Assembly (NCBI RefSeq): GCF_011492945.1
Contig: NZ_CP045119.1
Coordinates: forward strand, 4,216,001 to 4,280,000
From: Rubrobacter tropicus
GTDB taxonomy: Bacteria > Actinomycetota > Rubrobacteria > Rubrobacterales > Rubrobacteraceae
Direction: 5' to 3'
Length of the DNA stretch: 64,000 nt
Made by a program: the position numbers and the translations under genes. The notes under the pieces are model-generated. The model saw only the letters and a program-made list of their open reading frames with translations, did not search any database and was not told the DNA's origin. Of this stretch, positions 32,999 through 41,647 are shown in pieces (position 1 is the first letter of the stretch; each line of letters opens with the position of its first letter).

Positions 32999-34345
32999 TC
33001 AATCGTCGTTGCTCGTACACTGGACGGTGGCGTTGGAGGCCTGATCGACGCTCTCCACGAAGTCCGCGTAACCGCCGAGCATGGCGCCATGCGTCGGGTC
33101 CGAGGTCGTCAACGGGTCCCTGGTCTGCTCGACGAATCCCTTGACGCAGGCCGCGTCGGCGCCAGGCCTGGCGGATTTGATCAGGGCCGCCTGACCCGCC
33201 ACGAACGGCGTCGCCATCGAGGTTCCGCTCCACATCGCGTAGCGACTCGTCGGGAAGGGGGCATAGATGTCGGTACCGGGGGCGGCCACCGTCACCCAGC
33301 CACCGAAGTTGGAAAAATCGGACTTCTTCTTCTGGTCGTCCACGGAGGCCACGGCAATGGCGCCATCCTCGGCGGCGGGGAACTGCAGCACCTGGTTGGC
33401 GTCGTTGCCGGCGGCGGCCACGAAGACCGTGGGGCCCGCGTCGTCATCGTCGTCCCCGATCAGGTCCCCGAGCAGCTCCGTGTTCCGCGAGGAGCCCAGG
33501 CTGAGGTTCACCACGTCGGCGCCGCGGCGGGTGGCGAACTTTATGGCCTTCGCGATCCCGAACGTCGTGCCCCGGCCCTCCGTATCGAGCGCCCGGATCG
33601 GCATGATCTTCGCCTCGGGCGCCGCCAGCGCCACTATTCCGGCTACGTGCGTGCCGTGGCCGACCATCTCGTCCTTCACGCCGTCAAAGTCGTTGTCCCT
33701 GCCATCGCCGACATCGTAGGGACCGCTGTCGTTGCCGACGAAGTCGTAGCCCGCAACCATCTTGCCGGCAAACTCCCGGTGCCCGAGCTGCACGCCCGTG
33801 TCGATCACCGCCACCACCGCGCCCGCGCCCCGGCTGGTCTGGTGCGCTTCGGCCAGGTTCAGGTTGCTGACAGCGTATTGGTTCCGGTATTGCGTGGCTT
33901 CGGGAGAAGGTGTGGGGGTGCCGCCGGGACGGGCATTGTGCCGCCTGCTGCCTTCCGGTGATCCGGCCCTGAAGTTCGGCTCGGCATAGAGCACGCGTGC
34001 ATCATTCCGCATCTGCGATGCCAGCCTGGCCGGGTTTACTCCCGCCCGCGCACCGACAAGATAAATCTTCTCGACGCCCGGTAGTACCTGGAGCGTCCTG
34101 GTCCTGAACTTCTTGTTGAACGCCACCACACTGGCGTTGGTGGTTCCCGGTTTGAACTTCACCACGACCTGCCGGGGGACGAACTCACCCCCGTCGTCAT
34201 CATCGTCGTCCGCGACCGCAGGACCGGCAAGAGACAGGCACAGCAGCGCCGCTGCCACCGCCGCCAGCAGCGCAAAAAGAACGGGGTACCGGGACGAAGT
34301 GTCCGTGTATGTGAAGTCGGTTTGCCGGATCGTGAGACGTTCCAT
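32999..34345 (-). CDS. Secreted S8 subtilisin-like serine protease
   Basis: 448 residues. A signal/TM segment (about 20-45), an Asp run, an inhibitor-I9-like propeptide (about 55-126, VVVKFKPGTTN, VLYAEPNFRAG), a Pro/Thr linker and the catalytic domain. The triad is visible: D182 (AVIDTGV), H230 (GHGTHVAG), S376 (SGTSMATP), plus oxyanion N314 (AAGND). It should be active outside the membrane after propeptide removal. It follows the CHAT protease gene on the same strand with a 174-base gap containing an ATTAGAG/CTCTAAT palindrome. Confidence 0.93.
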   Translation of the reverse strand: MERLTIRQTDFTYTDTSSRYPVLFALLAAVAAALLCLSLAGPAVADDDDDDGGEFVPRQVVVKFKPGTTNASVVAFNKKFRTRTLQVLPGVEKIYLVGARAGVNPARLASQMRNDARVLYAEPNFRAGSPEGSRRHNARPGGTPTPSPEATQYRNQYAVSNLNLAEAHQTSRGAGAVVAVIDTGVQLGHREFAGKMVAGYDFVGNDSGPYDVGDGRDNDFDGVKDEMVGHGTHVAGIVALAAPEAKIMPIRALDTEGRGTTFGIAKAIKFATRRGADVVNLSLGSSRNTELLGDLIGDDDDDAGPTVFVAAAGNDANQVLQFPAAEDGAIAVASVDDQKKKSDFSNFGGWVTVAAPGTDIYAPFPTSRYAMWSGTSMATPFVAGQAALIKSARPGADAACVKGFVEQTRDPLTTSDPTHGAMLGGYADFVESVDQASNATVQCTSNDD

Positions 34346-34436
34346 GGTTCCCTCCCAAAGAGCAGCACGCCGTCGGCGACGGCGTTTCTACAGTCCTAAG
34401 GGTAGGAGTGCGTCATTGGACTCCGATGATACGGAG

Positions 34437-34453
34437 ATTAGAGAACTCTAATG
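34437..34453 (-). promoter_or_regulatory. ATTAGAG-AA-CTCTAAT palindrome with CTCTAATG octamer
   Basis: Perfect 7-bp arms (34437-34443, 34446-34452) around AA, 92 bases before the subtilase start. The right arm is the third copy of CTCTAATG. Confidence 0.5.
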
Positions 34454-34519
34454 CTGGGGACGTACGCCCTTTCCGCAAGTATTGCGGTGGCATCGTTTCG
34501 TACAAACAAGAACGAGCCG

Positions 34520-37420
34520 CTAACGCTTTCCGATCAAGACGAACGGCGCCCAGTAGTAAGGATGGGCGTACCGTTCCTTAAGTTCCAACTGCGCGTCGCG
34601 TAAGGCTTGCGCCGGCCCCGCGCCGTCGCGCAGCCGTGCGTAAAACTCGCCCATCAGTTCTGCCGTCGCCTCGTCCTGCGCCAGCCACAGACTGACCACG
34701 AGCGTCGCGGCGCCTGCCCCGAGGAAGGCCCGGGTCAGACCGAGGATCTCGTCGCCGCCGATCACCTCGCCACGTCCCGACTCGCACGCGCTCAGCGTGA
34801 CGAGGGCGTCCGGCAAGTTCAGGCTCATGGCGTCGGCGGCCGTCAACCAGCCGTCGTGCAGCTTGAGAGCCGAGAACATCGGGTTGTCGGAGCGAAACAG
34901 GCCGTGGCAAGCCAGGTGCAGGGCACCGCTCTCTGACGCATCGCCCCGCAGAGATCCGATCGTCGCGTCCCCGCCCACGCGCACCTTCGCCCCGGGCAGG
35001 TGCCCCGCGACGGTCCGGGCCTCAGCCGCCGCCGATGGAATCGAAGGGTCCTCCACGCCGAACACCGCCGCCCCCTCCCGGTCCCACGATGACCGTTTCT
35101 GGCACAACGAGTAAACCGTGGCGCTGGGGGCGGAAGAGATCTCGAAGCTCTCGATCAGGTAACGTTCACCATCGAACAGCGCGTGGAACGGAACCCGATG
35201 CAAGGGACCGTGTGGCACGATGGCAAGCTGCGAAATCCGGTCGCTGCCGTCAGAGACTCGGGACGCCGCTCCACCCAGGAGCGATTCGAGGGGGGCGATC
35301 AACCCATCGTACAACGCGGCCAACACCTGGCGCGTCGACCGCTCCATCTTCGCCATGTGACGTTCGGCGAACGCCTGGCCCGCGCGGAAGCGATCCAGTT
35401 GAACGTCCAGCCTGCGCAAGAGTTGGTTGACCCCGGTCACCGTACTGAGACCGCGCACGACCCGGATGCGTCCTTCGACGCTGACGAAGGCCAGGATCTC
35501 ATCGCCAAGGGCATGATAGGCCACCAACGTCGTATCGGACGGAAGCAGGTCCTGGACGTCGTCCGGCAACGCCGACGCCGCGAACGGATCGCGTGTAGGG
35601 TCGGCGGCGGCGATCTGCAGGCGCAGCCTACTGATCTCCTGCTCCAACTCTACGGCCCGCGCGTGCAGGTCGGGGAGAGGCGAGGGACGCTCTTCGACAC
35701 CCGGGCCTCCCAACAGTTCGCCGTAGACCGCGTTGAGATCGGCCTGCAGGGCCCGGATGCGGCTCCCCATCTCGGGGTCTGCGGACCTTACCGGCTCTTT
35801 CTCGCCAAACCCGGTGATCAGGTCGACCAGCGAGCGGGACTTGGCCCGCTCGGCGACGGCGAAGGCGCCTCGGACGTTCTCCTCGTCGTCCCGGGCGAGG
35901 TGTAGCAGCAGGAGGTCTTCGTAGGCGGCGGTCTTGTCGCGCATGAAAGAGGCTCGTATCGCGTCGTGGGAGACGACGCCGCGCAGGCGCTCGATCTCGT
36001 CCACCGCCGCCTCCAGCAGTGCTCGCGCCTCCTCCTCGCGGCCTTGCAGGCGCCGCAGGTGGCCGAGGCGTTCGTTCAGCCGGTAGCGCAGTTGTGGTAG
36101 CGCCAGCCGGTCGGCCAGACGTCGTGCCGCGAGCAGGTGCGGCTCGGCCTCGCCAACGTCGGGCAGCAACAGGTCGGCAAGACGCAAGCGGGCGTAGAGT
36201 TGCTGCACCGGCCAGTCGTCTTTGGAGACGAGATCCAGCGCCCGGTGCGCCGTTGTCAAGGCGGCTTCGTGTTCATTCTGGGCCTCTAGCAAAGCTGCCT
36301 GCTCAAGCATCACACCGGAGAGCATGGGCACGTTGTAAGCCGTGGAGAACAACCTTGTGGCTTCGTCCAGCGCCCCTTCTGCCTCCTTCAGCTCTGACAG
36401 GGCGATCAACGCAGAACCCTTGCCCCAAAGCGTCTGGGCACGGTCCTGCGTCATGCCAGTGCACTCCAGCAGGCTGTCGACTTCTTGGTACGACACTAGC
36501 GCCTCGGAATACAGGTTGAGTGCGAGGTAGGTATCGGCCGTTTTGTGCAAGATAAAGTATTGTTCGGCACGCGCTTCGGAGGGGCTCAACAACCGCTGCG
36601 CCCGTTCGAATGCGCGGAGGCTACTCGTGTAGTTGCCTAGCCACAAGTGAGTTTCTCCGACATTGCTGAGGGACATGGCGTGCGACAGGGTGAGACCCGC
36701 TTTATCGAAGATGGCAGCGGCAGTCTCATGGGAAGCCAGCGCCTCGTTGCCCCGGCCGAGATAAGAAAGTATGGTGCCTCGGTTGTCGAAGATCTCACCG
36801 AGACGTTCTTTCATACCGAGTCTCCGGTAGTGTTTTTCCGCAGCCGCGTAGACGTCGAGCGTCTCCCTGTAACGCCCCATCTGTTCAAAGCAGCGACCGC
36901 GATTTTGATGTACCAGGGCGGTCAGCAGATCGAATTCTCGCGATGTTGGGCTCACGTCGGGGTCGCCCCCACCGTTCAGAGCGTCAAGGACGGTCTGACC
37001 GGCATCGAGGGCCTCCTGATAACGTCCGAGCTCAAGAAGCGCGGCCATCTTTCCGACGTTGGTGCGGAGGGCTTCCAGGTTCATCCCGAGCGCAATATAT
37101 CCATCGTGGGCAGATTCGGTTAGTCGAAGATCCCTCTCGAACTCACCGTTCAGGTTGTGCGCGCCGGCACGGATGTAGTCGGCGCGTGGCACGGCGGCGG
37201 CGGCCTTCGCCTCATCCGCCAGCCCGCCGCAGAGTTCCGCCAATCTTTGCGCTTTGCCTGGATCTTCGTTGAGCAACCTGTCGGCCGCATCGAGCAGTCG
37301 GTCTAATCCACCGGCGTCAAGCAATCCCGCTCTGCGCAAGAACTCGACCCGCTGCTCTCGCGTCTGGAGGGCGAGGAGGTCTTCTACTAAACCTGGTTCG
37401 ATTCCATCTTCGGCTGACAT
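34520..37420 (-). CDS. TPR-CHAT protein, caspase-like cysteine protease
   Basis: 966 residues, cytosolic. A short helical N-terminus (about 1-60), TPR-like helical repeats (about 75-480, e.g. NRGRCFEQMGRYRETLDVY, FDNRGTILSYLGRGNEALA), a helical linker and a C-terminal CHAT domain (about 660-966). The dyad is present: H839 in HLACHG and C879 in LSACESG, so it should be proteolytic. CHAT proteases cut specific partners in caspase-like bacterial signalling. It follows the anti-sigma-like gene by 9 bases and precedes the subtilase. ATG start. Confidence 0.92.
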   Translation of the reverse strand: MSAEDGIEPGLVEDLLALQTREQRVEFLRRAGLLDAGGLDRLLDAADRLLNEDPGKAQRLAELCGGLADEAKAAAAVPRADYIRAGAHNLNGEFERDLRLTESAHDGYIALGMNLEALRTNVGKMAALLELGRYQEALDAGQTVLDALNGGGDPDVSPTSREFDLLTALVHQNRGRCFEQMGRYRETLDVYAAAEKHYRRLGMKERLGEIFDNRGTILSYLGRGNEALASHETAAAIFDKAGLTLSHAMSLSNVGETHLWLGNYTSSLRAFERAQRLLSPSEARAEQYFILHKTADTYLALNLYSEALVSYQEVDSLLECTGMTQDRAQTLWGKGSALIALSELKEAEGALDEATRLFSTAYNVPMLSGVMLEQAALLEAQNEHEAALTTAHRALDLVSKDDWPVQQLYARLRLADLLLPDVGEAEPHLLAARRLADRLALPQLRYRLNERLGHLRRLQGREEEARALLEAAVDEIERLRGVVSHDAIRASFMRDKTAAYEDLLLLHLARDDEENVRGAFAVAERAKSRSLVDLITGFGEKEPVRSADPEMGSRIRALQADLNAVYGELLGGPGVEERPSPLPDLHARAVELEQEISRLRLQIAAADPTRDPFAASALPDDVQDLLPSDTTLVAYHALGDEILAFVSVEGRIRVVRGLSTVTGVNQLLRRLDVQLDRFRAGQAFAERHMAKMERSTRQVLAALYDGLIAPLESLLGGAASRVSDGSDRISQLAIVPHGPLHRVPFHALFDGERYLIESFEISSAPSATVYSLCQKRSSWDREGAAVFGVEDPSIPSAAAEARTVAGHLPGAKVRVGGDATIGSLRGDASESGALHLACHGLFRSDNPMFSALKLHDGWLTAADAMSLNLPDALVTLSACESGRGEVIGGDEILGLTRAFLGAGAATLVVSLWLAQDEATAELMGEFYARLRDGAGPAQALRDAQLELKERYAHPYYWAPFVLIGKR

Positions 37421-37429
37421 ATCCCCATT

Positions 37430-38053
37430 TTACGCACCCAGCTCTACGGGGGAGATGAGGATCTCGACCTCGTCGCTGCTTAGCAGGATCTGGTACTCCC
37501 CGGGCTCCACACCCTCGAAGGCGAACTCGCCGAGCTCGTCCGTTGCGGTGGTGGCGACTTCTTCTGTTCCGAGGAGGATCTGGACCCCGAACGCCTCGGG
37601 CTCCTCGTCGTCGTTCGGGAAGACCTGCCCGTCGAGGTCGAGCCTCCCATCACCTGGACGCCGCCTGAAGTTGAGCGCGATGTCGGCCGCCTCTGTTGTG
37701 TAGACGAGCTGGCCCTGCGATTCCTGGGACGCGGCCGAACGCACCCCGGCCAGCGGCTGCAGACCGCCGCCGAAGGAGAGGGTGGCGACGAGGCGCTTCA
37801 GGGGTCCGGGTTGGCGATGACCTTCCGCGTACGATTCGAAGATGCGCCCGAGCTCCGCGCGCTGTTCGGCGGGTGGGTCGTCTAGCACGACCTCTTTGCT
37901 GGCGCGGGAGAACGACCTGAGCCACTCGGCGTCGGCGCGGGTGGCGTCGTCGGCGTCGGCAATCCGCCCTTCAACGGCGCGGGCCTCTGCTTCGGGGAGG
38001 CGCCCCTCGGCCCAGTCGGCGAGTGTTTCGAAGTCTATCTTCTCCTGGCTCAC
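37430..38053 (-). CDS. Anti-sigma-like protein with carboxypeptidase-regulatory-like C-terminus
   Basis: 207 residues. The N-terminal helices (FETLADWAEGRLPEAEARA, DAEWLRSFSRA) resemble the sigma-binding region of zinc-less anti-sigma factors. There is no convincing TM helix and no CxxC. The C-terminal 60 residues (FGVQILLGTEE, TDELGEFAFEGVEPGEYQILL) form a beta-sandwich of the carboxypeptidase-regulatory type. GTG 38053 has GGGAGG nine bases upstream; TTG 38074 is less likely. It lies between the sigma gene and the CHAT gene, so it may be the regulator that the CHAT protease cleaves. Confidence 0.65.
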   Translation of the reverse strand: MSQEKIDFETLADWAEGRLPEAEARAVEGRIADADDATRADAEWLRSFSRASKEVVLDDPPAEQRAELGRIFESYAEGHRQPGPLKRLVATLSFGGGLQPLAGVRSAASQESQGQLVYTTEAADIALNFRRRPGDGRLDLDGQVFPNDDEEPEAFGVQILLGTEEVATTATDELGEFAFEGVEPGEYQILLSSDEVEILISPVELGA

Positions 38054-38107
38054 TGTTTCGTGCCTCCCGTACAAGACTCTCCCGTTCTAAGTATCTTTCC
38101 CCCCGTC

Positions 38108-38116
38108 GTTAAACGA
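38108..38116 (-). promoter_or_regulatory. GTTAAACGA element upstream of the anti-sigma-like gene
   Basis: Reads TCGTTTAAC on the minus strand, 55 bases before the GTG start in the 118-base gap after the sigma gene. Copies lie at 30794-30802 and 32901-32909; possibly part of a promoter read by the adjacent sigma factor. Confidence 0.35.
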
Positions 38117-38171
38117 ATGCGACACGGGGCACGGAAAAATACACCGGGGGCGGATATCTTTGGGAAATGGG

Positions 38172-38723
38172 TCAACGTTCACCCAGGGCCGTTCGGAGGC
38201 GTTGCAGGCAGCGGGCGCGGGTGGGGCCGATGCTGCCGACGGGCATGTCGAGGCGTTCGGAGATCTCGGCGTAGGACGGCTCCGTCTCGTCCAGGTAGAG
38301 CGCCTTCAGGAGCCTCCGGCAGGGCTCGCTGACCTCCGAGAGGCCCTGATCCAGCCAGTCGATAAGCTCCCACTTCTCCGACGGCTTCTCGTTGCCGAGC
38401 AGCCAGGGGGTTTCGGCGAGGTCGTCCTCGCGGCCCGGGCGCTCGCGGCGGCCCTTCTCCATGGCGCGCCAGGTGTGGCGGCGGGCGACGGTTGCGAGCC
38501 AGGCCTTGAGGTTGCTCTCCTCGGTGAGGGAATCTAGCGATTGGATCAGGATGGTGAACGTGAGCTGGGAGACGTCGGCCGCGTCCTCCCGCGAGAGCCC
38601 GTAGCTGCGGGGTATGGAGAAGACGAGCCGCTGGTACTTGTCCATCACGCGCTCCCAGGCCCGGGCCTCGCCCTTCTTGCAGCCGCGTATAAGGTCTTTG
38701 TCCGTCCCCCTCACGACGCCCAT
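38172..38723 (-). CDS. ECF-type RNA polymerase sigma factor
   Basis: 183 residues. Region 2 (about 10-80) has YQRLVFSIPRSYGLSREDAADVSQLTFTILI in separate helices and ends in WLATVARRHTWR. Region 4 (about 125-180) has YAEISERLDMPVGSIGPTRARCLQRL, a form common in ECF sigma factors tied to repeat-protein clusters. I place the start at ATG 38723; 12 more codons exist upstream without a ribosome site. Three 11-bp direct repeats (TCTAAC type) precede it. The downstream order is sigma, anti-sigma-like, CHAT, subtilase. Confidence 0.9.
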   Translation of the reverse strand: MGVVRGTDKDLIRGCKKGEARAWERVMDKYQRLVFSIPRSYGLSREDAADVSQLTFTILIQSLDSLTEESNLKAWLATVARRHTWRAMEKGRRERPGREDDLAETPWLLGNEKPSEKWELIDWLDQGLSEVSEPCRRLLKALYLDETEPSYAEISERLDMPVGSIGPTRARCLQRLRTALGER

Positions 38724-38768
38724 GATAATGCACGAAAGCCCCGGCCACCAAAGGCCCACATTACAACC

Positions 38769-38801
38769 TTCTAACGGGCTTCTAACCGGCCTCTAACGAT
38801 C
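38769..38801. promoter_or_regulatory. Three 11-bp tandem repeats, OmpR-box-like
   Basis: CTAAC recurs at 38771, 38782 and 38793, each preceded by TT or CT, an exact 11-bp period. This is the spacing used by OmpR/PhoB-type response regulators. It lies between the sigma gene (-) and the secreted-protein gene (+), and an OmpR-type regulator gene is 700 bases away. Confidence 0.6.
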
Positions 38802-38887
38802 CCGATTTAACCTGCGTGGCAGAGAAGATCATCCGTCCGACCCGATGAACACCGTACGGAAGGACCCGAACGAAGGAGAGGAGAGAG

Positions 38888-39457
38888 TTGCGCCCGTTCC
38901 GTCTGACGGCAGGCGTCCCGGCGGCCGTGCTCGTCCTGGCGTTTGTCCCCCTCTTCTTCGATTGTGGCCTCCAGGCCCGGGCGACGGACGGGGAGACGGC
39001 CTCCCGTACGGGGAACCAGCGCCTCGTGGGGACTACCTCGCGGGAAGAAAGGACTGAGAAAGACCCTGAAGGCGAGACGCTCTCGGCCTCCGTACCTCGG
39101 GAAGACGCGCGTGGCGAGCCGGTCCCAGGTCTTCCCCGGCACCCGGGCTCGGTAAGGGTCGGTTACTCGGAGAGGCGGGCGGACGGGCTGGCGCTGGTAA
39201 GCGCCACGTACCTGGCCGAAGGGAGGCCCGACGCGGTGCGCGGGTTCTACCGCGGGGTGTTCCGCTCCGGGGGATGGCAGGTCGCGAACGTGGAGTACTC
39301 GGGCGGGGCCTGGCACTTTCTCGTCCTGCGCGGGGGCACGGAGGCGGCCGTGGAAGTCCTGCCCCGCGAGGGGGGTTCGGAAGTCAGGATCGAGTCGAGC
39401 GGTCCGGCGGCCGGCGCTCAGGAAGGAATAGCATCGGCGGGCGGTTCGAAGCGGTAA
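38888..39457 (+). CDS. Secreted hypothetical protein, 189 aa
   Basis: I do not recognise the family. The N-terminus is a signal peptide (AAVLVLAFVPLFFDCG, possibly a lipobox with Cys near residue 26). A disordered charged stretch (30-85) is followed by a small alpha/beta domain (YSERRADGLALVSATYLAEG, FYRGVFRSGGWQVANVEYSGGAWHFLVL). TTG start after GGAGAGGAGAG. The 3' end overlaps the convergent response regulator gene by 40 bases. Confidence 0.7.
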   Translation: MRPFRLTAGVPAAVLVLAFVPLFFDCGLQARATDGETASRTGNQRLVGTTSREERTEKDPEGETLSASVPREDARGEPVPGLPRHPGSVRVGYSERRADGLALVSATYLAEGRPDAVRGFYRGVFRSGGWQVANVEYSGGAWHFLVLRGGTEAAVEVLPREGGSEVRIESSGPAAGAQEGIASAGGSKR

Positions 39458-40107
39458 CCGGCGCCCCTCACGGTCTGGATCACGGACGGCTCGCCCCGCC
39501 TGTCGAGCTTGCTCCTCAGGTAGCGGACGTAGACGTCCACGACGTTGGAGCCGGGGTCGAAGGAGTAGTCCCAGACCGAAGAGAGTATCTGCTGGCGGCT
39601 CAACACCTGCCCCGGGTGGCGCATGAAGTACTCCAGCAGGGCGAACTCGCGGCTGGAGAGCTCCACCTGCTTCTCCCCGCGCCTGATGCGGCGGGAGCGG
39701 AGGTCCACGTTGAGGTCCCCGAACTCCATCCTGGAGGATTGGGGCTGATCCGAGCGGCGGGTGAGGGCGCGCATCCGGGCCAGCAGCTCCTCGAGGTCGA
39801 ACGGCTTTGTCAGGTAGTCGTCGGCCCCGCCGTCGAGGGCGTCGACCTTGTGGCGCACCTCGTCGCGGGCGGTGAGCATCAAGACCGGGAGGTCCGGACG
39901 CCTGAGGCGGATGCGCTGCAGCGCCTGCTGGCCGTCGAGGCGGGGCAACATGATGTCCAGAAGGACCATCTCGACGTTCTCCTCCGCGGCCAGGCGCACG
40001 CCCTCCTCGCCGTCGGCGGCCGACAGGGTGCTGTGCCCGTGGGCGGCCAGGCCGCGCTCCAAGAACCGCACGATGGCGGGGTCGTCCTCCACGATCAAGA
40101 CCAGCAT
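39418..40107 (-). CDS. OmpR/PhoB-family response regulator
   Basis: 229 residues. Receiver domain: acidic pair E7-D8, phosphorylation site D51 in LLDIMLP, conserved T/K in LMLTARD and LTKPFD. The C-terminal winged helix (ELSSREFALLEYFMRHPGQ, VDVYVRYLRSKLD, VRGAGYRFE) is a classic trans_reg_C domain. Divergent from its presumed histidine kinase with only 29 bases between starts. Confidence 0.95.
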   Translation of the reverse strand: MLVLIVEDDPAIVRFLERGLAAHGHSTLSAADGEEGVRLAAEENVEMVLLDIMLPRLDGQQALQRIRLRRPDLPVLMLTARDEVRHKVDALDGGADDYLTKPFDLEELLARMRALTRRSDQPQSSRMEFGDLNVDLRSRRIRRGEKQVELSSREFALLEYFMRHPGQVLSRQQILSSVWDYSFDPGSNVVDVYVRYLRSKLDRRGEPSVIQTVRGAGYRFEPPADAIPS

Positions 40108-40119
40108 ATAGCCCGCAAG

Positions 40120-40125
40120 TATAAT
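40120..40125 (+). promoter_or_regulatory. Consensus -10 element before the histidine kinase
   Basis: TATAAT is followed by AGGAGC and GTG at 40137, predicting a very short 5' leader. No good -35 is present at the expected spacing, so it may be an activated promoter. Confidence 0.5.
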
Positions 40126-40136
40126 GCAGGAGCGCC

Positions 40137-41630
40137 GTGAGCCGCACAGGGGCGTCCGGGAGGCGCCGGAAGGCAGGGGTTGTTTTGGGTTGGATCAGGG
40201 GCGTACGCGCCGAGCCGTGGCGGGTGACGATGGGGGCCGTCGGCGGCCTGCTGGTCGCGATCATCGTCGCCGGCCTCATAGGCTTCTGGCAGACCCAGAG
40301 CATCGAGCGCGTGGCCGACGAGGCGTTCGGCTACGTGGAATTGGAAGACGAAGGCGACGACATCCGCGCCGCGATCCTGGACGTCCGCCACTACCACCGC
40401 AACCTCTACTTCCCGGCCATCGACACAGGCCGCCTGACCCGCGAAGGCATGGACGACTTCGGGGCGGCCCGGGAGCAATTCTACGAGGAGATAGACGAAC
40501 TAGGCGGCGTCCGCCCCTACGACCCGAACGCCCCGCAACCGGAGGATTTCCGCCGCTGGGCGGACGAGTACTACGAGGATTTCGGGCCCTTCGCGCAAGA
40601 GGCGACGGTTACGGACGAGGAGGCTTTCGACCGGGCCAGCGACCTCGGCCTCAAGCGGCTCGCGCAGATGGAGCTGGCGGCGGAGGAGTTGGACGGGCTG
40701 GGAGAGGACCTGACGGACGACTCGCTCCAGAAGGTGGACCGGGCGGCGACGACCTCGGCCGTCGTGCTGCTCGGGGCCATCGTGGGCCTGCTGGTGGCCG
40801 GCGTGGCGCTCGCCTACGCGGCGGTGCGCGTCGTGAACGAGCTGAGGCGTCTCTACGCCGAACAGCACGAGACAGCCGATAAACTTGCCGAAGCCTCCCG
40901 GCAGAAGACCGACTTTCTCGCGGACGTCTCCCACGAGCTGCGCACGCCGCTCACGGTGTTGCGCGGCAACGCCCAGGTCGGCCTGGCCCTCGGGGCCGAA
41001 GGGGAGCAGAAGCAGCTCCTCGAAGAGGTGGTCGAGGAGTCAAAGCGCATGTCGCGCATGGTGGAGGAACTCCTCTTCCTCGCCCGCTCGGACTCCTCGC
41101 CGCCCTCCCTGGAGCCCGAGACCATCTCCATCCCGCCCGTGATGTCCGAGCTGGCCGGGCGGGCCGCGGTGCTCGCCAGGGAGCGCGGCGCCGTGCTCGA
41201 GGCTGACCTGCGGGCGGAGGGGACGCTGCGCGCGGACCCGGGCCGCCTGGAGCAGGCGGTCCTGATCCTGATCGACAACGCCATAAAGTACGGCCCGCCG
41301 GGCGGCACCGTGACGCTCCGCTCCGAAGTAACCCACTCTGGAGAACTGCGGATCACGGTCGAGGATCGGGGCCCCGGCATCCCGAAAGAGGACCTGCCCC
41401 GCATCTTCGAGCGCTTCTACCGGGTGGACAAGGCCCGCTCCCGAAGGATGGGCGGCACCGGCCTCGGCCTCCCCATAGCCAAGACCATAGTCGAGGCCCA
41501 CGGCGGCCACGTGACCGCCGAGAGCCGCCCGGGCAAGGGTACCCGCATGTCCGTACACCTCCCCATGCTAGAAGACCCGGCCAAAACCGCGCAGCCAACC
41601 CCCGCCCAACGCGAGGCCCAGAAAAGCTGA
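40137..41630 (+). CDS. Membrane sensor histidine kinase
   Basis: 497 residues: TM1 (about 30-52), an extracellular helical domain (55-205), TM2 (about 207-230), a coiled linker, then HisKA with H266 in SHELRTPL and HATPase_c (N box LILIDNAIKYG, G1 EDRGPGIP, F box IFERFYRVDKARSR, G2 GGTGLGL). Divergent partner of the OmpR-type regulator. GTG start with AGGAGC. The extracellular part contains DVRHYHRNLYFPAID, a four-helix sensor of unknown signal. Confidence 0.95.
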   Translation: MSRTGASGRRRKAGVVLGWIRGVRAEPWRVTMGAVGGLLVAIIVAGLIGFWQTQSIERVADEAFGYVELEDEGDDIRAAILDVRHYHRNLYFPAIDTGRLTREGMDDFGAAREQFYEEIDELGGVRPYDPNAPQPEDFRRWADEYYEDFGPFAQEATVTDEEAFDRASDLGLKRLAQMELAAEELDGLGEDLTDDSLQKVDRAATTSAVVLLGAIVGLLVAGVALAYAAVRVVNELRRLYAEQHETADKLAEASRQKTDFLADVSHELRTPLTVLRGNAQVGLALGAEGEQKQLLEEVVEESKRMSRMVEELLFLARSDSSPPSLEPETISIPPVMSELAGRAAVLARERGAVLEADLRAEGTLRADPGRLEQAVLILIDNAIKYGPPGGTVTLRSEVTHSGELRITVEDRGPGIPKEDLPRIFERFYRVDKARSRRMGGTGLGLPIAKTIVEAHGGHVTAESRPGKGTRMSVHLPMLEDPAKTAQPTPAQREAQKS

Positions 41631-41647
41631 TCCGAGCCGAGCTTCGG

